Shown: one piece after another, positions 11,077 through 21,535 of the stretch
Numbering within the stretch: the stretch's first letter is position 1
Layout: each line of letters begins with the position of its first letter
NCBI GenBank assembly: GCA_958299035.1
Contig: CATQJL010000223.1
Coordinates: forward strand, 68,989,006-69,053,005
Direction of reading: 5' to 3'
Source of the DNA: Cylicocyclus nassatus
Lineage: Eukaryota; Nematoda; Chromadorea; Rhabditida; Strongylidae
DNA: 64,000 nt
Translations under genes and position numbers: made by a program
Notes under the pieces: model-generated
The model's input: only the letters and a program-made list of their open reading frames with translations
Database searches by the model: none
Told to the model about the DNA's origin: nothing

Positions 11077-11101
11077 AAGCAGTGGTATCAACGCAGAGTA
11101 C
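11077..11101 (+). other. SMART primer sequence at the right edge of the gap
   Basis: Exact 25-nt copy directly after the last N. The bases after it enter the arm of the large inverted repeat. Confidence 0.97.
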
Positions 11102-11103
11102 TA

Positions 11104-14100
11104 GTGGGAGTGCTCAAGTACAGGCTTTTTTACCATTGTACAAAGACGTCTACTTGAGCACTCCCATTTTAAAAGTCTCACCCACCCTTCACCCGGCACT
11201 TTTTCTAATGGACCCCAGGCAAAGTATATGTTTCCTGAAAGCGGAGAACGAGACGGTTCCAATGGTGGCCATCGCGATGTATAACATGTTTATCTACAAA
11301 ATCTATTAATTTTTTTACGTTAAAAACTCGAAAATCTTCAAAATCGCTTGGCACAACCCTTCACCGCAACTTCTTGAGTGGATCTCAGACATACTGTATG
11401 GTTTCTGGAAGCGGAGGACGAGACGGTTCCAATGGTGACCATCACATCGTTCAAGATGTTCATTTACAAAAGTTATAAATTTTTTAATGTTGAAAATTCG
11501 AAAATCTCCAAAAATCACTGAGCACACCCTTCATCCAAGCGGTTTTTCAGATGGATTCTGAGATTATTATATATCATCTGAAAAAAGAGGACGAGGCGGT
11601 CCTAACGGTGGCCATCTCGCCGTAAAAGATGTTCATCTACAAAAGTTATGAATTATTATTTATATTAAAGAACTCGAGAATGTCCAGAAATCACAACTCA
11701 CCAAGCACTTTTTTCAACAGACTCCTCCTTTCCTATACATAAACAATTTATGTACAAATATCTCTTTTGCTTAACCTGACCTCGCTGTTGATTTTTTTTC
11801 TCGGCTTTTGGTGAAGGGGGTCACCTTGGTCCCGGCTCAGGGGTGAAGAGGGGGTGAGAAAATCCTCACACTATCGCACCTATGGAAGGAAATATGTTAG
11901 TCGATACTCGCAGAATCTCACATTTGAAAGCTCATAACCTCATAACTTCTCCTAGTTAGTCGCTTGGCAGACAAATAACATATTCTTGAAACCAGCGTTT
12001 CAAGACGAGTCCGACGACAAATAGCTTGTTTGGAATGGCTGTGTTGAGTTCTGAACAATTCCTCGTTATTATGAAATGACTTGCCTAATCTTCTTATGTT
12101 GGACTACCATTCATTATCACCCTTTTCTCGATGTATTCTAGTTTTATGCACTTTCTATCCACCGTATGGTTCACCGTAACTACAGTTGCAGCGGTAGAAT
12201 TTGTCCAAAACTGCGGGATTGTCGGGATTCGCGGGATTCGCGGGATTCGCGACTTCACTGTGCGGGATTCGCGGGATTTAGCTATAACTTCTTTTAAAAT
12301 AATTTTATATGAAATCTGCAAGAAGATTCGGCTTCAGCTTGATGAGACGAATCTTTTGATATACAGTATGTTCGTAATTCTTGGTGACGGGGTAGATATA
12401 CAATGATACCTTGTTGTTTTCTATGTTAAGGCTTTTGTGAAAATTTATCACAGCGTTAATCGCGATTAGCAGGTTCTGGTACAAAGTTCTCATTATCGAA
12501 AAACTATCGCGAAAATTGGGCAGTTTTTATTCATCTTTATTACTCACTATAAGCAATTTATCATTTATCACTGATTATATCACATTTTTGGATCATTTTT
12601 GGCATGTGGTAAGAAAAGTACTGTAGGAAACGCTGAGTGAATTTCTATCTCTCTTTCTCTAATTATAAGTGATCTACAGGCTTTTCTAGTTCTATTGCTC
12701 GGTGCAATTGGTAGATCTGTCGCTCCAGCAATCAATTGATTTCTCATCGGCACATGCCACTGCTGCCAATTCTTACCTAAAATGGCATTTTTGCTTCAAC
12801 TCGCTTCACGCCGAAGCCTGGGCTGAGATTCTGCACCTACATGGAAGATGAACGTGGAAATCGACCGCATGAATTTAAGCCATTCTTATCTGTCGTTGTC
12901 ATTGATATCATCATTTTATCATTTACCACTGATGACATCACAAAATTGGATCTTTTCTGACATACAGTAAGAAATGTAGTTTAGAAAACGCTGTGCGAGT
13001 TTTTATCGCTTCATCTCTTATAGTATTTGATCTATAGGCTTTTTTCAACTGCGCATTCGGTGCAGTAGGTAGATCCCTCACTGCAGCAATCGATTGATCG
13101 CTCTGAGCATGACACCGTCTCTTTGGAAACGTTGCTCTTTCTTCAGAAAAATCCACCGCTCTATAAATTGTAATAATAATCATGCGAATCGCGCAAACTA
13201 CAGTACCCACACTAATTTTTCGACAGAAAACGCAAAAACTGACGATCCGCGTTTTTTTTCGTCCTTTGTTCATAACTTTCTTCAGATTGCATTAAACTAG
13301 GAATCCGACAAAAGCATGATGTTCATCTGCGTCAAAATGAACCTTCTGATATACTACGCTCCTTTACCGGTCCGTTTCAATTTGCTCGATTTTTGTGTGA
13401 AGACGGGTGTTCGTAGCGGTGTAACTCAGCGAAGAACACACAAGGAAGATTCTAGTAAACATGACCAGTAGAGCTGTTTCCGTAACTACTGGTCATGTTT
13501 ACTAGAATCTTCCTTGTGTGGTTCTTCGCTGAGTTACACCGCTACGAACACCCGTCCTCACACAAAAATCGAGCAAATTGAAAACGGACCGGTAAGGGAG
13601 CGTAGTATATCAGAAGGTTCATTTTGACGAGATGAACATCATGCTTTTGTCGGATTCCTAGTTTATGCAATCTGAAGAAAGTTATGAACAAAGGACGAAA
13701 AAAACGCGGATCGTCAGTTTTTGCGTTTTCTGTCGAAAAATTAGTGTGGGTACTGTAGTTTGCGCGATTCGCATGATTATTATTACAATTTATAGAGCGG
13801 TGGATTTTTTGAAGAAAGAGCAACGTTTCCAAAGAGACGGTGTCATGCTCAGAGCGATCAATCGATTGCTGCAGTGAGGGATCTACCTACTGCACCGAAT
13901 GCGCAGTTGAAAAAAGCCTATAGATCAAATACTATAAGAGATGAAGCGATAAAAACTCGCACAGCGTTTTCTAAACTACATTTCTTACTGTATGTCAGAA
14001 AAGATCCAATTTTGTGATGTCATCAGTGATAAATGATAAAATGATGATATCAATGACAACGACAGATAAGAATGGCTTAAATTCATGCGGTCGATTTCCA

Positions 14101-15853
14101 CGTTCATCTTCCATGTAGGAGCAGAATTTCAGCCCAGGCTTCGGCGTGAAGCGAGTTGAAGCAAAAATGCCATTTTAGGTAAGAATTGGCAGCAGTGGCA
14201 TGTGCCGATGAGAATCAATTGATTGCTGGAGCGAGAGATCTACCAATTGCACCGAGCAATAGAACTAGAAAAGCCTGTAGATCACTTATAATTAGAGAAA
14301 GAGAGATAGAAATTCACTCAGCGTTTCCTACAGTACTTTTCTCACCATATGCCAAAAATGATCCAAAAATGTGATATAATCAGTGATAAATGATAAAATG
14401 CTTATAGTGAGTAATAAAGATGAATAAAAACTGCCCAATTTTTCGCGATAGTTTTCGATAATGAGAACTTTGTACCAGAACCTGCTAATCGCGATTAACG
14501 CTGTGATAAATTTTCACAAAAGCCTTAACATAGAAAACAACAAGGTATCATTGTATATCTACCCCCGTCACCAAGAATTACGAACATACTGTATATCAAA
14601 AGATTCGTCTCATCAAGCTGAAGCCGAATCTTCTTGCAGATTTCATATAGAATTATTTTAAAAGAAGTTATAGCTAAATCCCGCGAATCCCGCACAGTGA
14701 AGTCGCGAATCCCGCGAATCCCGCGAATCCCGACAATCCCGCAGTTTTGGACAAATTCTACCGCTGCAACTGTAGTTACGGTAAACCATACGGTGGATAG
14801 AAAGTGCATAAAACTAGAATACATCGAGAAAAGGGTGATAATGAATGGTAGTCCAACATAAGAAGATTAGGCAAGTCATTTCATAATAACGAGGAATTGT
14901 TCAGAACTCAACACAGCCATTCCAAACAAGCTATTTGTCGTCGGACTCGTCTTGAAACGCTGGTTTCGAGAATATGTTATTTGTCTGCCAAGCGACTAAC
15001 TAGGAGAAGTTATGAGGTTATGAGCTTTCAAATGTGAGATTCTGCGAGTATCGATTGACATATTTCCTTCCATAGGTGCGATAGTGTGAGAATTTTCTCA
15101 CCCCCTCTTCAACCCTGAGCCGGGACCAAGGTGACCCCCTTCACCAAAAGCCGAGAAAAAAAATCAACAGCGAGGTCAGGTTAAGCAAAAGAGATATTTG
15201 TACATAAATTGTTTATGTATAGGAAAGGAGGAGTCTGTTGAAAAAAGTGCTTGGTGAGTTGTGATTTCTGGACATTCTCGAGTTCTTTAATATAAATAAT
15301 AATTCATAACTTTTGTAGATGAACATCTTTTACGGCGAGATGGCCACCGTTAAGACCGCCTCGTCCTCTTTTTTCAGATGATATATAATAATCTCAGAAT
15401 CCATCTGAAAAACCGCTTGGATGAAGGGTGTGCTCAGTGATTTTTGGAGATTTTCGAATTTTCAACATTAAAAAATTTATAACTTTTGTAAATGAACATC
15501 TTGAACGATGTGATGGTCACCATTGGAACCGTCTCGTCCTCCGCTTCCAGAAACCATACAGTATGTCTGAGATCCACTCAAGAAGTTGCGGTGAAGGGTG
15601 TGCCAAGCGATTTTTGAAGATTTTCGAGTTTTTAACGTAAAAAATTAATAGATTTTGTAGATAAACATGTTGTACATCGCGATGGCCACCATTGGAACCG
15701 TCTCGTTCTCCGCTTTCAGGAAACATATACTTTGCCTGGGGTCCATTAGAAAAAGTGCCGGGTGAAGGGTGGGTGAGACTTTTATAATGGGAGTGCTCAA
15801 GTAGACGTCTTTGTACAATGGTAAAAAAGCCTGTACTTGAGCACTCCCACTAT
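11104..15853. repeat. 4.7-kb inverted repeat (palindrome)
   Basis: The left arm 11,104-13,471 and right arm 13,486-15,853 are reverse complements with scattered substitutions and 1-bp indels (for example ACACAC versus CCACAC near the centre), separated by a 14-bp spacer at 13,472-13,485. Each arm holds a satellite of about 180 bp, a GGGATTCGC microsatellite (about 12,215-12,290 and 14,665-14,745), and two diverged copies of a unit of about 365 bp (12,550-12,790 and 12,915-13,130 in the left arm). Mirror-image open frames up to 111 codons occur in both arms and show no recognisable domain. Confidence 0.9.
11165..11750 (+). repeat. Tandem satellite, about 180-bp unit, left arm
   Basis: Three diverged units begin near 11,165, 11,350 and 11,525. 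Each runs from CACCCTTCACC through GAACGAGACGGTTCCAATGG-like sequence to ATGTTCATCTACAAAAG. The mirror copies lie at about 15,210-15,785. Confidence 0.75.
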
Positions 15854-15866
15854 AAAAGTCTCACAC
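15772..15866. repeat. 31-bp inverted repeat forming a hairpin at the palindrome end
   Basis: GTGAGACTTTTATAATGGGA and the following bases pair with the downstream copy ending CTATAAAAGTCTCAC, with TGGGAGTGCTCAAGTA facing TACTTGAGCACTCCCA around a 24-nt loop. A matching hairpin without the outermost bases lies at 11,104-11,175, beside the gap. The big palindrome is therefore bounded on both sides by the same small hairpin. Confidence 0.8.
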
Positions 15867-16210
15867 ACCCTTCACCCGGCACTTTTTCTAGTAGACCCCA
15901 GGCAAAGTATATGTTTCCTGAAAGCGGAGAACGAGACGGCTCCAATGGTGACCATCTTGGCGTACAAGTTGTTCATCTACAAAAGTTAGGAAAATTTTTT
16001 TATCTTAGAAACTCGTAAATATCCAGAAATCTACCCACACTCTTCACCAGGCACTTTTTCAACAGACTCCAGGCAAACTGTATATTCTCTAAAAGCGGAA
16101 GACAAGGTGGTTTAAAAACATTTCCCTTGCTGAGATTGCTGTTCATCTACAAAAATTACGAATTTCTTATTTTACAAAATTCGTAAATGCTTGAAAATTA
16201 AAGCTCCATT
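15855..16210 (+). repeat. Direct continuation of the 180-bp satellite, diverged
   Basis: Two further units in direct orientation after the hairpin. The first is close to the palindrome arm and the second is clearly more diverged. This continuation places the satellite outside the palindrome as well. Confidence 0.65.
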
Positions 16211-16955
16211 TAATCAGGTACTCAGTAGTCTACAGCTAAACGTAAGATACGAGCGAGTGCATGTTTGCAAAGTTACAAAGCGTTATTAGCACTCAAGACC
16301 GCATTATTGATTTCTTAGCCGCGTTCGCCTAGCCCTGTCGTACACATTTCCGAAATCCCGGCAGAGTGTGCAACGACTTGGCTCACATGTCACTATTCAG
16401 GTAATCATCAATGCAATCTGCATGTTGCAGCCTTAGTTCAATAATGCCTTTGTGTCTCTATTTTTGAGCGGTTCGAGTCATTATATCCGATGCATTCAAC
16501 ATACTAAGGAGAAGAACAACCGGTCAAGTGAGGAACTACGGATTGCGATACCGCTGTAAACGAACTGGCAACTGCTCAATACGCCGAGATTGTCGACCAT
16601 AGACCATGTTTTTGTATTCTTCTTCCCCCCCCCCCTCCCCCTCTCCGGTCGACATTTTACAATTTCTTGATTAACTGAAACACCCTTCACCCGGAGAGGC
16701 TGCGACCCCTGTGACCCCCTTCACCCTGGAGGGGTCATTCTCCTTATCGCACCTGTGTTTCCTTAAAAGGCAGCCTGATTACGCGATTTACAGTGTTTAT
16801 GGTTATTTGATTACGAGGAAGAAGCACATTCATCAAAAACCCAAATAAGTATTTTTAAAACCTATTTCATGGAACATCCGTCACAGAGCACTTGACAAAT
16901 CGCACACTTCAACACTCATAACTTCTCCTAGATAGGTGCTCGGCAATAATAAGCA
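16211..16955. other. Unassigned sequence with poly-C tract and satellite remnants
   Basis: No gene. A C-rich tract lies at 16,625-16,645. CACCCTTCACCCGG-type remnants at 16,680-16,750 resemble 11,810-11,890. Confidence 0.4.
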
Positions 16956-16959
16956 TATA

Positions 16960-17240
16960 CAGTCGCTTCATTTCATATGATCATGTGTTCCATTGCACAC
17001 AGTCCACTTTGGCGTCCTCATCCTGGATTTGCAATCGCAAAAACGCAAGAGACTTATCGATTGTTATCGACTACATCAATTTGAGGTGACTAGTGACCAA
17101 AAAGGAAAGAAAATTTTAAGAACATCTCAAAAACACTTACTTGTAGGCTTGTTTCTCCCACGAATCCAGGATAAGGACGCCAAAGGTGAACTGTATGTGC
17201 AATGACACACATGATCATATGAAATGAAGCGACTGTAATT
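16960..17240. repeat. Small foldback, 30-bp arms
   Basis: ACAGTCGCTTCATTTCATAT at about 16,959 is inverted at about 17,215-17,240 (ATATGAAATGAAGCGACTGT), with CATGATCATATG-type sequence at the arms. Non-coding. Confidence 0.6.
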
Positions 17241-17284
17241 GTGAACAGCATCCCAAGACGAATCCGATAACATACAGCATGTTT

Positions 17285-18135
17285 GGGTTGGGTTCCGACC
17301 ATTCCCAGGGCCCGGCACGAGGTGGGCAAATGAAATTGCTGGAAATTGTTTTGAGGCTAAAAAGTAAAGGGGATATCGTTTTTGCGGGGTCCGTTGCGAA
17401 GCCCCGAAAAAAATTGATAATTGATAAGGCAAATCTGGCCGTCACTCTGCGGATCTCAGCGTGTCATGTTATCTCAACATGCCTGAATAGAGGCACAGCA
17501 GAGTTTGCGCGCGTCACATCGCGCCGTTGCTGACTGCCGCACGCGCGACGTCGCGTAACCGATGCCTTTTGGAAAAACATACATGACTAGTTCTCAATGC
17601 ATGCGTAATGGCACTGAATTTCGTAAGCGAACGAGCCGAGGTTGGTGAAGACAGAGTAGGAAAAATTATGAAAAATTTATGTGAATGGAAGGTGTATTAA
17701 GCATTTTTCCCAAAAACTTCCCATGATTGGTGTACAAAGTTGTAAATTCAAATGGCTCGTTTGCAAAGCACAGGTGACGATATTGCATGAAACTTGGTAT
17801 ATTGAACACAAGGCCGTGGGAGTTAGCTTAGGAGTTTCATTAAAAAACTAAAAGTTTTGGCAATCTTTTTGACTGAAGGTTGCGACAATCTTTTTTTCTG
17901 AAATTTTCCCGCTTCCAAGAAATGGAAAAATGGCTCCTTTGCAACGTACAGATGACGATGTGGCACGAAATTTGATGCGTGTAGTTGGACTAGGGAACAA
18001 AGTATGAAAAATTCTGAAAAACTTGAATGAAGAGAAAATGAAGAGCGTGGACAACTTTCTTCTAAAATTAAGTGGGCATTTGCTACCTAATGCCCACTTG
18101 AGGTAGGCAAAACTGTCAATCCACATAATTTTTTC
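17285..18135 (+). repeat. Dispersed repeat, copy A
   Basis: Shares several blocks with 60,880-61,560: a GGGCCC..CACGAGG block near 17,305, the GCGCGCGTCA to CGCGACGTCGC block at about 17,498-17,560, and an inverted block at about 17,865-18,010. Block order and orientation differ between copies. No open frame of interest. Confidence 0.5.
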
Positions 18136-18175
18136 AAAATTTCTACATAAATCTGTTGTACACTTAAAGCTTATA

Positions 18176-19096
18176 TATTAGGTTGATTCATAATTAATGC
18201 ACGTTTTTCCTACCTCTTCTTCCAAGAGCTGGTATTTGATGTGTAACCAATTTCCTCAAAAACTTTATATACCATCTAAAATAGCTTTTTTTCTAGTTTC
18301 TTACGCGTGCCTTTGCTTTCGTACATCTCCTTTCGTTCCAAAGTTCTAAGCCTTCAAAAAAAAGAGACTGAATTCCAAAATTTCTGCTTTTCACTCTTTT
18401 TGCCCTAAATTTATGAGGAATAGATGGATTAACTTCAAAAAATATGCATAAGGATTAGAAAACTTTGTGCTACAAGATGTTGTTTGAACAAAATTCTCCA
18501 TGAATTCTGAGCCGAGAAATTCAATTGCGAACTTGAATGATCGTCGCGGCCCTTCCGTGCCATATAAAACTTCGAAGCAAAGGGCGATTGCATATCTTTT
18601 GCACTATTTAGCAAGAGTAGCCCTAGTTCATTTGATGGTAGAAAAGCGCTAGGGTTTTCTTACTTTCCAGCGGAAAAAATGAAATAGTTTCAAAAATGAC
18701 CGATTTTTGAACCCGCCAAGATGCCAGAAAAAAGTGAGTACTTTCGATTTTTTCGCGATATTTTCTTTCAAAAATTTTCCGTAAAACCCAAACTTGGCAT
18801 TACTGCTCAAAAGACCCTTGGCTACACGATGAGCAAAGTATGCTTCATTCTACTTCATTTCAACATAAGTTATGCTCTCTCAAGTTTGAGGCTTCTAAAA
18901 AAAGTTGTTGGCAATCTTCAGGCCAGAAAATCTTTCTTGTAGTGGATACAGTCACGTAAAAGTATCTGTTTTATAGCTACTGATGTGATGGTTACAGAAG
19001 TTTTTATTGCGCCCAAAAGTGTCCTTTCAAAAAAGAATTATCGTAGTTTAAAGTTGAAGTATAAAAAACGTGCATTAATTATGAATTAGCCTAATA
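18176..19096. mobile_element. Mariner-type MITE
   Basis: The terminal inverted repeat TATTAGGTTGATTCATAATT (then AATGCACGTTTTT) is mirrored at 19,060-19,096. TA target bases lie at both ends. The same TIR family, with a different interior, recurs at 35,617-36,464. No transposase frame. Confidence 0.8.
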
Positions 19097-19575
19097 TTAT
19101 GTCGGACCGAAAGTTCGTTCGCACCATTTTCAAAAATTCATAACTCTTTAAATTCTTAACGAATTTGTACGATCAAAATTTTGCATAAGAGAGGAACTCA
19201 TGCTCTTTGATTATGTACCTGAAATGTTCGTTATTGTATACAAATGAAGCAGATAGAAGCTCAAAACCAAAATCAATCAAAATTTGGACTTTTCGTGTAG
19301 GGTCATAAAAAGTCGAAAACTTGCAACAAAAATTGGAGCAGTCAGTATTGTAGGTTCTTTCACCAGCTCTTTCTAATGGTGCAAGCGCCGATTGAGCTTC
19401 TCTATGAAAAGTTATGATTTTCGAGCAAGCAATACAAAAGAACAAATTTGATTTATTTTGGCATTTTTCAAGGATATCATAACTTTTCATAGAGACGCTC
19501 AACCGGCGCAAACTTTGCACCATTAGAAAAAGCTGGTGAAAGAACCTACAATACCGACTGCTCCAATTTTTGTTG
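19095..19575. mobile_element. Truncated palindromic MITE
   Basis: It starts at the TA that ends the previous MITE (TATTATGTCGGACCGAAAG). Its interior is shared with the MITE at 51,422-52,379 (AAAAGTTATGATTTTCGAGC and neighbours). The right end is missing where Penelope-like sequence begins. Confidence 0.65.
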
Positions 19576-19667
19576 CATAAAGAGACTGTGATATCAAGAG
19601 AATTATTATCAATGTGTTAACATTCATGATAAAGGAGAGAGATCAATTATTTTCCACACATAACCGG

Positions 19668-19722
19668 TTTCGGGGCTAAGAACTAGACCGGGTATGTGAC
19701 TTCCTTGGTGCCCCTTCATCAG
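19668..19722 (-). ncRNA. Hammerhead-ribozyme-like motif at the 3' end of the permuted Penelope element
   Basis: On the minus strand there is CTGATGA, then A, a 5-bp stem GGGGC/GCCCC enclosing a loop of about 33 nt, then GAAA and CCGGTT. This is the conserved hammerhead core order. A stem I with good pairing was not found, so activity is doubtful. Penelope-like elements are known to carry hammerheads in their terminal regions, which supports the reading. Confidence 0.45.
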
Positions 19723-19989
19723 TAGTTCCCAAGGAAGTGCAAAAGAATGTAGGATGGATGAGTATTAGAGAGAATAAGGTAACAGCCACACAGCAAGTCC
19801 AATCAAGTAACAATAATCAGTCAAGAGAGTATCCACTAGTACTTTTTGAATTTAAAATTTTCCCGCTCAATAGATCACTGGTTTGTAGAGCATGCTAACT
19901 AATCAACAGACTAACTCGTCTATTCTATGGGATTAAAGCGAACAGATGGATAGAAGTACAGGCTGGTATTGCATTCGGTGTATAAATCG

Positions 19990-21065
19990 AGCTCTCTATA
20001 TTGCAAAAGAACTGAAGGCTTCCCTTAGTTCATGAACTAACGGTAAGAGAAGGGATACCTCAAAACCATACTTGCGTAAGATGTAGGGACGATGTATCAA
20101 TGATTTGCAGAACGTGCTGATTAGCTGTTTTTCATCCCATCCATTGTATTTGTTAATAACTCCCAACTGTAATATTCAATTTTTAAAACTAGGGTATTCA
20201 GTACAAGTCCTATAGATTCTTATTATTTCTCCTACCAAGGTATTCTTCAATATATACCTAGGTATATCAGAACACCAATGTGGATATCTTATAACTCTGA
20301 AGTTATAGTCATCCGTTTTGTTATACAAGCTAATACTAACGCCAATAGTCATCCGTTTTGTTATACAAGCTAATACTAACGCCATCTGTTCTAATCTTTA
20401 TGTGCAAATCCAAGAAGGTAGCTTCTTTGACGTTAGTATTAGTCTTGCCTATTGTCAAAGAACTGTGATAAATATCATGCAATGAATCCTCAAAAGCCTT
20501 TACATTTGCTGACAGATGTAAAATATCATCAATGTATCTGTATGTGTTATTGAAAGCAAGTGTGTTTGCCCTAGCTAAGAAACCTGTTCTATTTCTAATG
20601 TAATCAAATTCCATGTATGCTAATGTTAGGTCAGCTATTTGGGGGCTACAGGATGCCCCCTGTGGAATCCCTTTGACTTGACGATAAATTCTACCCAAAT
20701 AACAAAGGTAACTAGAGTTAAGTAAGGAATCTATCATGTACATTATATCTTCTATTTGGTAGTAAGTACCCGCTACCACATCTGAGTTAGTATAATTCGC
20801 TTTGTTTTTATACAGTCTTATGTATTTATATCCTTTCATACAGAGTGAAAGAAGTTTACTAAGACTGCCTCTAATCACTGAATGTGGCAGACTAGTGAAT
20901 AGGCTGGAGAAATCTGCAGAGTAAATTTCAATGTCACTACTAATCTTACGTATCTCTTTAGTTACCACAATGCTGTTTTCTATGGCCCAAAAAGGTTTGA
21001 TTTTACTTCTATGATATATGACATTGCAGTAATTATTGAAATGTCTTCTTACATGTGTTAGTATA
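19990..21065 (-). pseudogene. Reverse transcriptase, C-terminal part of a Naiad-like (permuted) Penelope element
   Basis: The minus-strand reading begins with a conserved N(S/Y)CN-IYH..NPFWAIENS-like block, then RT motif A (YSADFSSLFTSLPH), motif B (KGIPQGASCSPQIADL) and motif C (YRYIDDILHL). FLDLHI and the block SISLYNKTDDYNF..RYPH follow, and a thumb region continues to about 19,990. This motif set resembles the permuted Penelope clade (Naiad/Chlamys) rather than telomerase or LINE RT. The GIY-YIG domain of that clade is N-terminal, consistent with its absence here. A 40-bp tandem duplication at 20,305-20,384 breaks the frame. The upstream half is truncated at about 21,087 by a MITE fragment. 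Confidence 0.75.
20305..20384. repeat. 40-bp tandem duplication inside the RT
   Basis: Two almost exact copies of a 40-bp unit (ATAGTCATCCGTTTTGTTAT and the following 20 bases). Forty is not a multiple of three, so the duplication shifts the RT frame. It could be a real slippage event or an assembly or sequencing duplication. Confidence 0.9.
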
Positions 21066-21086
21066 ATAGTTAGAATATTCGAAAGT

Positions 21087-21535
21087 GCTGCTAATTAGAA
21101 TTGCTGATTATAACTGTAAAGTTCTCAACTTATTATGATGCTTCATTGAAGAGTTATGCCAGGTGAGAGGTAGCGGCCTTTTTTTCAATGTTCCTAAAAA
21201 GTGCGATTACACCGTTTAGAAAGCTTCGTAATCTTGTGAATAGTTGAGTATTGAACTCAGCGTCTATGAAAACCCTATTACACAAGTTTTCACAATTTTT
21301 TGAAAAATTTTGAAACGGCAGCTTTTTCCACATCGACACCATATGTTTCAAGTTTCTACCGTAATCCTACAGTAATGAAGTGAGATGGGTGATTCATTCT
21401 ATAACGGAAATCTAAGCTGAAGCCAGCTCTACAAAAAGCTCTACAAATCGGTACCTGAAGCAAGGCAAAAGACTTCTTGGGAAGAGAGATATTAACGATC
21501 AAACGTTCTAAACATTTTTTTGGGACACCCTGTAT
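21087..21535. mobile_element. Partial MITE of the TACAGGGTGTCCC family
   Basis: The right end reads GGGACACCCTGTATA. The body matches the complete element at 47,117-47,802, including TGATCGTTTGATCGTTAATA-type sequence. The other end is missing. Confidence 0.75.

Noticed and set aside
10405..11157. Long open frames of 180-250 codons over the gap
   Set aside because: They consist almost entirely of N; the real codons are primer sequence.
12131..14824. Mirror frames with GIRGIRGIR repeats
   Set aside because: They come from the GGGATTCGC microsatellite in the arms of the palindrome.
11104..15853. A hairpin-ended viral or linear plasmid genome
   Set aside because: No replication or capsid genes; satellite units continue past the right hairpin.
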